NCBI GenBank assembly: GCA_034430215.1
Contig: DAOUFE010000007.1
Coordinates: 62,001-126,000, forward strand
DNA: 64,000 bases
Direction of reading: 5' to 3'
Source of the DNA: UBA4782 sp034430215
Lineage (GTDB): Bacteria; Chloroflexota; Anaerolineae; Anaerolineales; Anaerolineaceae
Shown here: in pieces, positions 50,532-59,789 of the stretch
How positions within the stretch are numbered: position 1 is the stretch's first letter
Layout: each line of letters begins with the position of its first letter
Made by a program: the position numbers and the translations under genes
The notes under the pieces: model-generated
Told to the model about the DNA's origin: nothing
What the model saw: only the letters and a program-made list of their open reading frames with translations
Databases searched by the model: none

Positions 50532-53234
50532 TTACATCAACTGCAGTTTGATCTTTTGTGCAGTTTCTTTGTAACTTTCCAGTTTCTGTCTTTCTTTTTC
50601 CACAACTGCAGCGGGTGCTTTTTGCCCAAACGGGCTCGCAAGCAGATTCTCAAGGCGGGTTATCTCACCTTCAATGGTTGACAATTCTTTTTCCATCCTG
50701 GCTTTCTCAGCATCCATATCAACCAGTTCAGAGAGTGGCAAATAGATTTCAATTCCAGAAATAACCAGGGCGATCTGACCTTCTGGCTTCTCTTTCATTT
50801 CTTTGACAATTGAAACATGAGTGATATCCAGGTATGCCAGAGCAGCAATAAAGGGCATTTGGGATTTAATAAATGCTTCCTTATCACCTGCTGCGAAAGT
50901 TGCAGTGATGCGTTTCCCGGGTGCCACCTGCTTTTCAGCCCTGAAGTTCCGAATGGAACGGACAATCTCCTGAATAATGGCAAATTGATCCAGGCTATCT
51001 CCTTCCCATCCTTCTTCAGCTTGTGGTTCAGGCCAGTGGGCAATGATCAGGGCATCTTCCCATAATCCATTCTGGTTGAATGGTTTAAAGTTTGCTGGAT
51101 GCTCTCGCGCTGCCTGCTTGAGGTGTCCCCAGAGTGCTTCGGTCACAAAAGGAGTATACGGGTGCAACATGCGCAAGCAGGCATCCAAAACCTGAATGAG
51201 CATTTGAGCGGTGTAATAAGCGCGATCACCCTTTTCAGCCATTTGAAGTTTTGCGATCTCAATATACCAGTCCGCAAATTCACTCCAGAAGAACTCGTAG
51301 ATCTGCCGTCCTGCTTCACCAAATTGATAAGCAGCAAACAATCTTTCAACATCTCTCAACAGTTGCTGCAACCGAGCCCAGATCCACCGATCAGCCAATG
51401 TCCATTCATGCGTTGATACTGGTGCTGAAGGCGCCTGTTCCAGGGCACCGATCACAAACCGCCCGGCGTTCCAGACTTTATTCGTAAAGTTGCGGTTTGC
51501 TTCAACTTTCTTCGCACTCACATTGGTATCGTTACCTGGGGTAGAACCTACCAGCATAGTAAAGCGCAGTGCATCTGTGCTGAATTCATTCATCAAATCA
51601 AGGGGGTCAATTGCCACCCCTTTACTCTTACTCATTTTTTGCCCGTGTTCATCGCGCACCAGGCCGTGTAAATAAACCGTACTAAATGGCACCTGCCCGG
51701 TAAATTCCAGACCGAACATGATCATGCGCGCCACCCAGAAGAACAGGATATCGTATCCGGTCTCCATGACAGAGGTTGGATAGAAATATTCCAGGTCAGG
51801 TGTTTTTTCCGGCCAACCGAGCGTAGAAAATGGCCACAAACCGGAAGAGAACCAGGTATCGAGTACATCAGGATCCTGATGAATATGCTTACTATGGCAA
51901 TGTGCACATTCCTGCGGGTCTTCACGCTGCACAGTCATCTTGTTGCAATCGTCGCAATACCACACTGGAATACGGTGTCCCCACCATAGCTGTCGGCTGA
52001 TACACCAATCCTGGATATTCTCCAACCAGTTGTAATACACCTTGGTAAACCGGTCGGGAACGATCTTGATCCTGCCATCGCGCACAGCTTCCAGGGCAGC
52101 ATCTGCCAGCGGTTTGATTTTGATAAACCACTGGGTGGAGATTATCGGTTCGATCAATTCGCCACCACGCTGCGACCGTGGAACCGTCATCTTGTAGGGT
52201 TCCTCTTTGATCACCAGACCCCTTTCCCGCATGTCTTCCCAGAGTTTTTTACGGCATTCAAACCGATCCATACCTTGATAAGGTCCACCATTTTCATTAA
52301 CATGGGCACTTTCATCCAGCATTGAAATGAATTCAAGGTTGTGCTTTTGTGCCAGGGCATAATCGTTAGGATCGTGTGCAGGTGTGATTTTCAATGCGCC
52401 GGTACCAAATTCACGCGTGACGTATTCATCCGCGATCACCGGGATTTCCCGCCCAAGGATTGGTACAATCACTTTGCGTCCAATATATTTCTTATAGCGT
52501 TCATCATCCGGGTGAACACACACTGCGGTATCACCCAGGATCGTTTCGGGTCGAGTGGTTGCCACAGGGATGAAAGCATCGGGTTCATCCGTAAACGCAT
52601 ATTTGAAGTAATACAACGTTCCCATTTCATCGCTATATTCCACTTCAAGGTCTGAAACAGCTGTGCGCAATCCCGGTGACCAGTTGATCATGCGCGGACC
52701 ACGATAGATCAATCCTTTTTCATACAACCGGACGAATGCCTCACGCACCGCTTTGGATAAGCCCTCATCCAGTGTAAAGCGTTCGCGTGTCCAATCGCAG
52801 GATGCTCCCAACCTGCGGATTTGAAGCTGGATCATTCCACCATATTTTTCTTTCCATGCCCAGGTACGTTTAAGAAATTCTTCGCGTCCGATGGCTTCAC
52901 GGGAGGTGCCTTCTTTGAGCAATGATTTTTCCACCTTAAGTTGTGTGGCAATGCCGGCGTGGTCACTTCCAGGAACCCACAAAGCGGGAACACCTTTCAT
53001 CCGCATATGTCGGATCATCAGGTCTTCCATCGAGACAAATAAAGCATGTCCAAGATGCAATTCACCCGTAACGTTGGGTGGTGGGATTGAGATCACAAAA
53101 GGTTTTTTGCCTGGATCAAAATCAGGCTTTTTAGGATCATTGGATGGACCAAAATACCCTTTTTCATTCCACCATTGATACAACTCTTGCTCAGTTGCCT
53201 TGAAATCATACGCTTTTGGTAGTGGTGTTGTCAT
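50532..53234 (-). CDS. valS: Valine--tRNA ligase
   Basis: A 900-residue class I synthetase. It has the HIGH motif as PPPNVTGELHLGHAL (about residues 52-66) and the KMSKS motif as GQKMSKSKGVAIDPLDLM. The editing domain is in the middle (TTRPETILGDTAV), and the C-terminus has the ValRS coiled-coil domain (MEKELSTIEGEITRLENLLAS). AGGAGG precedes the ATG. It charges tRNA-Val in the cytoplasm. Expression is controlled by a T-box riboswitch in the 300-base leader (53260-53560). The leader specifier is GUC, a Val codon, which supports the identification. Confidence 0.97.
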   Translation of the reverse strand: MTTPLPKAYDFKATEQELYQWWNEKGYFGPSNDPKKPDFDPGKKPFVISIPPPNVTGELHLGHALFVSMEDLMIRHMRMKGVPALWVPGSDHAGIATQLKVEKSLLKEGTSREAIGREEFLKRTWAWKEKYGGMIQLQIRRLGASCDWTRERFTLDEGLSKAVREAFVRLYEKGLIYRGPRMINWSPGLRTAVSDLEVEYSDEMGTLYYFKYAFTDEPDAFIPVATTRPETILGDTAVCVHPDDERYKKYIGRKVIVPILGREIPVIADEYVTREFGTGALKITPAHDPNDYALAQKHNLEFISMLDESAHVNENGGPYQGMDRFECRKKLWEDMRERGLVIKEEPYKMTVPRSQRGGELIEPIISTQWFIKIKPLADAALEAVRDGRIKIVPDRFTKVYYNWLENIQDWCISRQLWWGHRIPVWYCDDCNKMTVQREDPQECAHCHSKHIHQDPDVLDTWFSSGLWPFSTLGWPEKTPDLEYFYPTSVMETGYDILFFWVARMIMFGLEFTGQVPFSTVYLHGLVRDEHGQKMSKSKGVAIDPLDLMNEFSTDALRFTMLVGSTPGNDTNVSAKKVEANRNFTNKVWNAGRFVIGALEQAPSAPVSTHEWTLADRWIWARLQQLLRDVERLFAAYQFGEAGRQIYEFFWSEFADWYIEIAKLQMAEKGDRAYYTAQMLIQVLDACLRMLHPYTPFVTEALWGHLKQAAREHPANFKPFNQNGLWEDALIIAHWPEPQAEEGWEGDSLDQFAIIQEIVRSIRNFRAEKQVAPGKRITATFAAGDKEAFIKSQMPFIAALAYLDITHVSIVKEMKEKPEGQIALVISGIEIYLPLSELVDMDAEKARMEKELSTIEGEITRLENLLASPFGQKAPAAVVEKERQKLESYKETAQKIKLQLM

Positions 53235-53279
53235 TCTTCCTCCTGCTAGGATAAACCAGTATTGTTTGCAGTTAAATAA

Positions 53280-53547
53280 ATATTCCTTCCATCCAGAGGA
53301 CGGAAGGAACCACTCCGCGGTACCACCTCAATTCACTGTGAAAACAGTGCACTCATCCCGGACAAACATCCGGTCATTGCTGTAACGGGCAATCCCCGTG
53401 CCGTTCTACTCTCATAAAAGATTTCTTCGGCAAATCCACCAAACGACCTTCAGCTGGCATCTGTTGAAGGGTTTCGCAGCAGTCACCCTCTCTCTGACAA
53501 CGATGTTCAGCCTACTCCTTTTGGTAACAACAAGATAAAATTGATAC
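53280..53547 (-). promoter_or_regulatory. T-box riboswitch of valS, specifier GUC
   Basis: On the minus strand the leader has the T-box AGGTGGTACCGCGG (53328-53315; consensus AGGGTGGnACCGCG). A terminator hairpin follows: TTCCTTCCGTCC (53309-53298) with GGATGGAAGGAA (53294-53283), and TATTTATTT. Stem I closes by ACCAAA with TTTGGT, and its specifier loop reads GAAG-GTC-G, placing codon GUC at 53447-53445. AGAGAGAGGG and CTGCTGCG lie in the apical region. Uncharged tRNA-Val should stabilise the antiterminator. The exact 5' end is estimated. Confidence 0.93.
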
Positions 53548-53551
53548 CATG

Positions 53552-53580
53552 ATTATACAGAGGTACTCAAGAATCGTCAA
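53552..53580 (-). promoter_or_regulatory. Sigma-70 promoter of the valS leader
   Basis: On the minus strand TTGACG (53580-53575), 17 bp, TATAAT (53557-53552). It is placed so that transcription starts about 53545, directly before the T-box stem I. It is one of the best promoters in the window. Confidence 0.88.
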
Positions 53581-53628
53581 TGTGGAACCTCCGCTCCACA
53601 CCACTCCGGAGAGACATGGAACAAGTTT

Positions 53629-55089
53629 ATGAACCAGCGACGCAATCCATTGTATTGGGCATTGTTTATCATCATCTTAGCTATTTCATCCTGCATGCCG
53701 GTTACAGCTTCACCCAATGCCAGTAGCCCAACTTTCAACAGCACTGTTGAAAATACACCTGAAAGTACCGCCACAGTGGTTCTTCCTACAACAACCCCCA
53801 CCCCTCTTTCGACGATAGAGGTGAAAGAGGAAGAGCTAAAAAATGTAAGGATTGTTTTGGTTCATCCATTGGATGGCCGGGCTATCCAGGAAATGGAACA
53901 AATGGCAGATGAGTTCAACCAGGATAATCCCTGGGGAATCACATTGGAAATTCAAGCAGCGGGCAGCTATGTCACCTTGATAGATGATATAGACAACAAG
54001 CTGAAAACGAGCTCCACACCTCAAATTGTGATGGCAACCACGGAACAACTGGCTGATTGGCAAAAAAACTGGAAGATACTGATCAATATTGATCAGTATA
54101 TACAAGACCCTGTCTGGGGACTATCGGCTGAACAAGTTGCTGCATTTTACCCCGTAATCTGGAATCAGGATATTGTTAATGAGCAAAGAATTGGATTCCC
54201 AGCAATCCGTACAATGGAAGGTATAGGATACAACCGTACCTGGGCGCACGAATTGGGTTATGAAGACCCGCCCCTGACATTGGATGAATTTTATGAACAG
54301 GCCTGCAAAGCTGCCGAGAAGAATAATACCAGTGGCGTGCCAGGAACCGGCGGATGGTTCATGGATACGGATTCCCACGTGGCGTTGAGCTGGTTGGCCG
54401 CATTTGGTTCTGACAAAATATTTAACGCAACCACTGGTTACTATTCATTTAATACTGCTGAGAATAATCAGGCATTTATTTACCTTCGAGCCCTTTCTGA
54501 GAAAAAATGCGCATGGAACAATGAAATTCCCTTGCCTGAAGAAAGTACTGAACCGTATACGTATTTTGTATCTCATCAAACCCTGCTCACCTCTCTCTCT
54601 GTAGATGAAATTCCCATCCAGGCTGCAGCATTGAAAACCGCAGAAAACACCGACGATTGGGTATTTCTGCCTTATCCAACGGAGGATGGCAATGGCGTGG
54701 TTCTCACTTACGGATATAGCTACGGGATGATGGCATCAAAACCGAGTGAACAACTGGCATCCTGGTTGGTCATTCGATGGCTTTCTGAACCAGAGCAAAT
54801 GGTACGGCTTGCAGAAACCACTGATACCTTACCGCTCACAACTGCTACCTATGAAATGATGAGCACTACCCAACAGTTGGATCAGGCTGTCGCCTTACTA
54901 GGAATAGCAGTCACTCCCCCCTCAGACTCCTCCTGGGAGAAAGTACAATTAGCGCTTAAAGATGCTGTCTGGGAAAACATGGTGCAATACCAGTTGATCT
55001 ACGGAGTTCCCAACTCGCCGATAAGAACTACAGAGGAAATATTGAAGGATCTGGATAATATTGCTGCAGAAATTGTTAAGAATCAATAA
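53629..55089 (+). CDS. Extracellular solute-binding lipoprotein of an ABC importer
   Basis: A 486-residue lipoprotein: signal LYWALFIIILAISSC with lipobox AISSC (Cys near residue 22), a Ser/Thr/Pro-rich linker to about residue 60, then a periplasmic-binding-protein fold of the sugar (family 1) type (VHPLDGRAIQEMEQMADEFNQDNPWGI, then FPAIRTMEGIGYNRTWAHELG and TLTYGYSYGMMASKPSEQLASWLVIRWLSEPEQM). It should bind a sugar or similar solute outside the membrane. No permease or ATPase gene is nearby, so partners are elsewhere or absent. It is the first of three consecutive lipoprotein genes. Confidence 0.85.
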   Translation: MNQRRNPLYWALFIIILAISSCMPVTASPNASSPTFNSTVENTPESTATVVLPTTTPTPLSTIEVKEEELKNVRIVLVHPLDGRAIQEMEQMADEFNQDNPWGITLEIQAAGSYVTLIDDIDNKLKTSSTPQIVMATTEQLADWQKNWKILINIDQYIQDPVWGLSAEQVAAFYPVIWNQDIVNEQRIGFPAIRTMEGIGYNRTWAHELGYEDPPLTLDEFYEQACKAAEKNNTSGVPGTGGWFMDTDSHVALSWLAAFGSDKIFNATTGYYSFNTAENNQAFIYLRALSEKKCAWNNEIPLPEESTEPYTYFVSHQTLLTSLSVDEIPIQAAALKTAENTDDWVFLPYPTEDGNGVVLTYGYSYGMMASKPSEQLASWLVIRWLSEPEQMVRLAETTDTLPLTTATYEMMSTTQQLDQAVALLGIAVTPPSDSSWEKVQLALKDAVWENMVQYQLIYGVPNSPIRTTEEILKDLDNIAAEIVKNQ

Positions 55090-55114
55090 ATAGTTAGCAT
55101 TCGGGAGGTTCTTA

Positions 55115-55909
55115 TTGAGAAAGTTAATAGTCATTCTCCTGTTTTGTTGCTTTTTTCTCACGGCTTGTAATTCTGATTCGCAGCGTCAACCCACTCAACT
55201 TTCCCCAATACCTCCTACACCAGCCGTTACGTTGACAGATACTCCTTACCCAACCATCGAACCTTCTCTCACCTCGACATCCACCCTGACACCGGAACCA
55301 AGCTTTACTTTTACCCCAACCATCAGTGAAACCCCCACCATCACCCTCACACCCACTTTCGCCTTCCCCTCGGTGGTTGTAAAGTCTCAGGCTCACTGCC
55401 GCTACGGTCCATCCACTGCTTACCTGCATGCAGCCGATTTATATCCAGGGGATGCCGGTACGGTGCGCGGGCGTTTTCGTTATAGCAACTGGTTGTATAT
55501 AAAATTCGATAAACTCAACTACTTTTGTTGGGTGGCACCTTCGGTTGTAGATGTAAGTGGCGATATCACCATCGTTAACTATACAGAACCAGACCTGCAG
55601 TCTATCGGGTCAAATCAGTATGGTCCGCCCAAAAATGTAAAAGCAACCCGGGACGGCAATATGGTCACCATCACCTGGGATCAGGTGGTAATGACGGGGG
55701 ATAAAGATCGTGGATATTTCATTGAAGCCTGGGTGTGCCAGAACGGGGCGTATCTGTGGTGGACAGCTTCCATGCCTGACCAGTTCACCACCACCTATAC
55801 TGTGCAGGATGATCCCGGTTGCCCTGCGCCTTCTTCCGGCGAACTTTTAACAGTAGAGAAACATGGGTATTCTCAACCTGTTACCATTCCCTGGCCACCT
55901 AATCCCTAG
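55115..55909 (+). CDS. Secreted lipoprotein with SH3-like and Fn3-like domains (paralogue 1)
   Basis: The start is TTG 55115 with GGGAGG upstream. The 264-residue protein has signal LLFCCFFLTAC with a lipobox Cys, a Thr/Pro-rich linker and then a bacterial SH3-like module (AHCRYGPSTAYLHAADLYPGDAGTVRGRF) ending in NYFCWVAPSVVDVSG. A beta-sandwich domain follows (PKNVKATRDGNMVTITWDQV ... YFIEAWVCQNGAYL) with paired Cys. The next gene is a clear paralogue. The ligand is unknown. Confidence 0.75.
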   Translation: MRKLIVILLFCCFFLTACNSDSQRQPTQLSPIPPTPAVTLTDTPYPTIEPSLTSTSTLTPEPSFTFTPTISETPTITLTPTFAFPSVVVKSQAHCRYGPSTAYLHAADLYPGDAGTVRGRFRYSNWLYIKFDKLNYFCWVAPSVVDVSGDITIVNYTEPDLQSIGSNQYGPPKNVKATRDGNMVTITWDQVVMTGDKDRGYFIEAWVCQNGAYLWWTASMPDQFTTTYTVQDDPGCPAPSSGELLTVEKHGYSQPVTIPWPPNP

Positions 55910-55918
55910 GTATTCTCT

Positions 55919-56782
55919 ATGAATGCTCATCATTCACCAGTAAATTCCCTTCCCGTTTTTATATCCGGTCTATGGAAATACAAAAGGGATTTAAGATTCT
56001 GTATTTTCTTTCTGGTGTTCTTAATGCTGTTGGTTGCCTGCACACCACAATCAGCTCTTCCTTCCAACACTTCCATTCCTTCTGATCCCCAGATCACCAC
56101 AATTACTACTACTCCATCTTTGACAATCGCGCCAACAAAAACATTCACTCCATCACCAACAGAAACGATTATTCCGACAACAACTTTCACTCCTTTGCCT
56201 AGCCTGACACCCACCTATTCTATTCTGCGCGGTAAAGTAAACCAGGATCATGTCAGTTGTTTTTATGGACCTTCCAATGATTACTTATATAAATATGGAT
56301 TGGTAGGTGGAAGTCACTTGGAGATCATCGGCATCCTGCCCGATACGGGGTATATCGAGATTCGTGCGATTGGTGGTACCAATCCCTGCTGGATGAACCT
56401 GAATTGGATGGATGTCGAAGGCGATATCAACCTCGTTCAGCCCATTGACCCGCTGGATATCGATCTACCCTGGTCACCCTATTACGGAGCGCTTTCATGG
56501 GTTACAGCAAAACGTGTTGCTAATGAAGTCACCATCACCTGGAGCCCACTGGTTTTGCGAGCGGGCGATGATTCTGAACAGGAACCTTATCTGGTGGAAG
56601 CATGGGTATGTCAGAACGGGAAGTTGGTTTTCATTCCCACAGGCACCTACAATACACAGATCACCCTCACTGATGAACCCGGTTGTAGTGAGCCATCTCA
56701 TGGCAGGGTATATGGTGTAGAAAAACACGGGTATACACCATGGTTGAAGATCTCCTGGCCACCAGCATCTTCAGAACAATAA
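55919..56782 (+). CDS. Secreted lipoprotein with SH3-like and Fn3-like domains (paralogue 2)
   Basis: A 287-residue paralogue of the gene 9 bp upstream. The signal FFLVFLMLLVACTPQ has lipobox VAC (Cys near residue 40), and a Thr/Pro-rich linker follows. The SH3-like part is HVSCFYGPSNDYLYKYGLVGGSHLEIIG with PCWMNLNWMDVEGD, matching CWVAPSVVDVSGD in the first copy. The second domain keeps VTITW, AWVCQNGKL and VEKHGY. The tandem arrangement indicates gene duplication. Function is unknown, probably at the cell surface. Confidence 0.75.
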   Translation: MNAHHSPVNSLPVFISGLWKYKRDLRFCIFFLVFLMLLVACTPQSALPSNTSIPSDPQITTITTTPSLTIAPTKTFTPSPTETIIPTTTFTPLPSLTPTYSILRGKVNQDHVSCFYGPSNDYLYKYGLVGGSHLEIIGILPDTGYIEIRAIGGTNPCWMNLNWMDVEGDINLVQPIDPLDIDLPWSPYYGALSWVTAKRVANEVTITWSPLVLRAGDDSEQEPYLVEAWVCQNGKLVFIPTGTYNTQITLTDEPGCSEPSHGRVYGVEKHGYTPWLKISWPPASSEQ

Positions 56783-56809
56783 ATAAATAATTTCCATTCA
56801 TCAAAAGCA

Positions 56810-56859
56810 TTGACAACAGGTTCATCAAGCGATAATATATGAACAGTTGCTCATATATT
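56810..56859 (+). promoter_or_regulatory. ArsR promoter with 12-2-12 operator
   Basis: TTGACA (56810-56815), 17 bp, TAATAT (56833-56838). Overlapping the -10 is an inverted repeat with 12-base arms AATATATGAACA (56834-56845) and TGCTCATATATT (56848-56859), 11 of 12 positions symmetric, separated by GT. This is the ArsR/SmtB/CadC-type 12-2-12 operator. Confidence 0.92.
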
Positions 56860-56883
56860 CATGATTACCAGGAACAATGATTA

Positions 56884-57249
56884 ATGACCTCCTCTATCCC
56901 CCCACGATGCGATGAAAACTTCATACACGAAGACCAGGTTAAGCTTGTTCAGAGTCACCTCGTTGATGGTCTGACTGCTACATATCTGGCTCAGACTTTC
57001 CAGGCGTTGGCAGATCCCAGCCGTATTCGTATCATCTCTGCACTTACTACTACGGAGTTATGTGTCTGTGATCTGGCTGCGCTCCTTGGAATGACCCAAT
57101 CAGCCGTCTCGCATCAACTAAAATCGTTGCGCGATCTGCGCCTGGTCAAATCTCGTAAACAGGGGCGAGTAGTATATTATTCCCTTCAAGACGAACACAT
57201 CCGCGATCTGTTCGAGCGTGGATTAGCCCATATGAAAGAAGAAAGGTAA
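56884..57249 (+). CDS. ArsR/SmtB-family metal-sensing repressor
   Basis: A 121-residue winged-helix repressor. The metal-binding alpha-3 motif is TELCVCDLAALLGMTQSAVSHQLKSLRDL, matching ELCVCDL of CadC/ArsR-type sensors. Its recognition helix is QSAVSHQLKSLR. The N-terminal part has DENFIHEDQVKLVQSHL, which may add further ligands. It should bind the 12-2-12 operator and release it when Zn, Cd, Pb or Co binds. It is followed 11 bp later by the P1B-type ATPase, the usual target. Confidence 0.93.
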   Translation: MTSSIPPRCDENFIHEDQVKLVQSHLVDGLTATYLAQTFQALADPSRIRIISALTTTELCVCDLAALLGMTQSAVSHQLKSLRDLRLVKSRKQGRVVYYSLQDEHIRDLFERGLAHMKEER

Positions 57250-57260
57250 TTCACAAGAAC

Positions 57261-59609
57261 ATGGAAACAAACATCGAACTGGAGATTCGACCTCTGTTAC
57301 CCGGCGTAGAAGAGGATGACGAAGCCTGTTTTCACCGCCTGGAAACTTCTTTATCCAATAATCACAAACTCATCCGTGCCCATCTGGAACATGAAGATGA
57401 GCAGGTGAAATTATGCCTGCATTATGACCCTGAAAGAATTTCGCTGACAGAATTGAAACAATTAGCAACCCGGGCTGGGACGGAGATCGTCAATCGCTAT
57501 CATCACGAACTGATCACTATCGAAGGGATGGATTGTTCGGATTGCGCAATGGTACTCGAGCACAGCATCTCACGAATGCAGGGTGTGTTGAACGTTAGTG
57601 TCAGCTACACGAGTAAAAACATGAAGATCGAGTACGACTCTCATAAGATCAACCGTTTAGAGATCGAAAAACGTATTCGTTCTTTAGGCTACCAGATTCC
57701 ATTGAACCATATCCAATCCTGGTTTGCAGAAAACCGCGAACTACTCTTTAGCCTTGCAGCGGGCTTGTTTTTTGCTATTGGCTGGTTAGGACAAAAACTA
57801 TTTTCCTTCCCCGAAATCCTCAGCATTGTGTTTTTCCTCACCGCGTACGGGTTGGGAGGTTGGGATATTTTGCGCCATGCGTTGCTTTCTTTGCGCGAAC
57901 GTACATTTGACACTGACTTGCTGATGATCCTTGCAGCTCTAGGCGCAGCAGTACTGGGAGATTTTGCAGAGGGTGCACTTTTGATCTTTCTCTTCAGTTT
58001 TGGGCATGTTCTGGAAGAACGTGCTTTGAAACGAGCTCGTTCAGCTATCGATGCCCTGGCGGGTTTGACCCCGAAAACCGCATTAGTCCGCAGGAATGAC
58101 CAGGAAATTGAAATCCCTGTCGAACAGGTAGGTTTGCAAGAAGTGATCATTTTGCGACCAGGTGCACGTATTCCAGTGGATGCCATTATTCTGAAAGGAA
58201 AATCTGTAATTAACCAGGCACCCGTGACTGGGGAATCCATCCCTGTAGAAAAAACTGCGGGGGATAAACTGTTTGCCGGAACGATCAACGGAGAGGGTGC
58301 TCTGGAAGCGCAGGTAACTCGCCTGGCGAAAGACAGTACGCTGGCGCGAGTAATGAAACTGGTTGAAGAAGCACAAACACAAAAATCACCCACCCAGCAA
58401 ACGGTGGAGAAATTTGAGAAGTTCTTTGTTCCAGCCGTATTAATTGGAACAATCCTGGTCATTTTTATCCCGCTTTTCTTTGGCATCTCATTCCATGATT
58501 CCTTCCTGCGTGCGATGACCCTCCTTGTTGCAGCCTCACCCTGTGCATTGGCGCTTGGTGCCCCAGCAGCAATCTTAACCAGTATTGGACAGGCTGCCCG
58601 CAACGGCATCCTGGTCAAAGCAGGTGCTCATCTCGAAAATCTGGGGCGGCTGAAAGCCATTGCCTTTGACAAGACAGGTACGATCACCTGCGGTTTACCA
58701 GAGGTGACCAATGTGATTGCTTTTCCCGTGGCAGACAGTTCAATTGATAACGAACAGGACTTGTTAAGACTGGCTGCCGCCATAGAAAGCCGCTCCAGTC
58801 ATCCACTCGGGCAAGCGATCGTACGGGCTGCTACATCCCGGCAATTAACTCTCCCAGAAGTAGACGATGTGGAATCGGTTACTGGTCAGGGTATTCGCTC
58901 TCGATATCAACAAAAGATAATTCTCATTGGAAGCCTGAAATGGCTGGAAGAGAATGAAATAAATATTTCTTCTCATACCTCGCAAATCGCAAACCAATGG
59001 CAGGCTGAGGGAAAGACAATCATGGGAGTCACCCTGGGAGATGCGCTTATTGGGTTGATAGCTCTCGCAGATACTTTACGTCCGGGAATACAGACAACCA
59101 TGAACCAACTGGCTCAAACCGGTATTGAAAAGACCATCCTCCTGACCGGGGATAATGAACGCGTTGGAAAAACCATAGCCTGCCAGGCAGGTATCGGCGA
59201 GGTGATGGCTGAATTGATGCCAGAAGACAAGCTAGCCGTTATCCGCGAATTAAACACTCAATATGGGGTAGTGGCGATGGTGGGTGATGGAGTGAATGAT
59301 GCTCCAGCTCTGGCGAATGCCACCGTGGGCATTGCGATGGGTGGTGCCGGTACCGATGTGGCACTCGAAACGGCTGATATTGCCTTGATGAGCGATGACC
59401 TCTCCAGGTTGCCCTTTGCGGTTGGGTTAGGTCGTGCCACCCGGGCGGTGATCATTCAGAACCTGGTGATAGCCCTGGTTGTTATTGGTGCGCTGGTGAT
59501 TACCTCATTAACTGGTTTCGTGGGGATAGGGGTAGCAATCATCTTCCATGAAGGCAGCACAATCCTGGTTGTTCTCAATGCACTACGGTTGTTGGGGTAC
59601 CGTGGTTGA
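57261..59609 (+). CDS. P1B-type heavy-metal-exporting ATPase, SPC (P1B-4-like) class
   Basis: A 782-residue pump. Residues 1-80 form a ferredoxin-like domain without CxxC, and residues about 85-150 form an HMA domain with GMDCSDC. The membrane core has TGES (actuator), SPCALALGAP (metal site, SPC instead of CPC), DKTGTITCG (phosphorylated Asp) and GDGVNDAPAL. The last helix region has HEGSTILVVLNALRLLG. SPC with HEGS/T is the signature of the P1B-4 group, which moves Co2+, Fe2+ and other divalent ions. The soluble HMA domain is unusual for that group. Regulation is by the adjacent ArsR protein. Confidence 0.9.
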   Translation: METNIELEIRPLLPGVEEDDEACFHRLETSLSNNHKLIRAHLEHEDEQVKLCLHYDPERISLTELKQLATRAGTEIVNRYHHELITIEGMDCSDCAMVLEHSISRMQGVLNVSVSYTSKNMKIEYDSHKINRLEIEKRIRSLGYQIPLNHIQSWFAENRELLFSLAAGLFFAIGWLGQKLFSFPEILSIVFFLTAYGLGGWDILRHALLSLRERTFDTDLLMILAALGAAVLGDFAEGALLIFLFSFGHVLEERALKRARSAIDALAGLTPKTALVRRNDQEIEIPVEQVGLQEVIILRPGARIPVDAIILKGKSVINQAPVTGESIPVEKTAGDKLFAGTINGEGALEAQVTRLAKDSTLARVMKLVEEAQTQKSPTQQTVEKFEKFFVPAVLIGTILVIFIPLFFGISFHDSFLRAMTLLVAASPCALALGAPAAILTSIGQAARNGILVKAGAHLENLGRLKAIAFDKTGTITCGLPEVTNVIAFPVADSSIDNEQDLLRLAAAIESRSSHPLGQAIVRAATSRQLTLPEVDDVESVTGQGIRSRYQQKIILIGSLKWLEENEINISSHTSQIANQWQAEGKTIMGVTLGDALIGLIALADTLRPGIQTTMNQLAQTGIEKTILLTGDNERVGKTIACQAGIGEVMAELMPEDKLAVIRELNTQYGVVAMVGDGVNDAPALANATVGIAMGGAGTDVALETADIALMSDDLSRLPFAVGLGRATRAVIIQNLVIALVVIGALVITSLTGFVGIGVAIIFHEGSTILVVLNALRLLGYRG

Positions 59610-59617
59610 TAGAAATT

Positions 59618-59640
59618 TCGGTAATGATAGATTTTACCGA
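59618..59640 (+). terminator. Weak hairpin after the metal ATPase
   Basis: A 7-bp stem TCGGTAA / TTACCGA with a 9-base loop lies nine bases past the stop. There is no T-run. It sits just before the tRNA-Cys repeat array. Confidence 0.35.
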
Positions 59641-59678
59641 TACCTCGATGGTATGAAACTTGGCTTTTAAATAATTTG

Positions 59679-59747
59679 AGGCGACGATGGGACACTTGCC
59701 CCCTCAGGGGATTTGAACCCATGATAAGGGTTTTGCAGACCCTTGCC
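59679..59747 (-). pseudogene. Truncated tRNA-Cys copy 1 with insertion in the T arm
   Basis: It matches the last 50 nt of tRNA-Cys (59901-59950), that is anticodon arm with GCA, variable region, T arm and 3' acceptor strand. The D arm and 5' acceptor strand are missing. A 19-nt insertion rich in CCCC/GGGG splits the T arm. It cannot fold as a tRNA. Confidence 0.9.
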
Positions 59748-59789
59748 TGGGTACCTCGATGGTATGCAACTTGGCTTTTAAATAATTTG

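Noticed and set aside
57689..58618. A 309-codon minus-strand frame inside the metal ATPase gene
   Set aside because: It is antisense to a gene with complete ATPase motifs and shows the Arg/Ser/Ala-rich composition of a shadow frame. No family motif is present.
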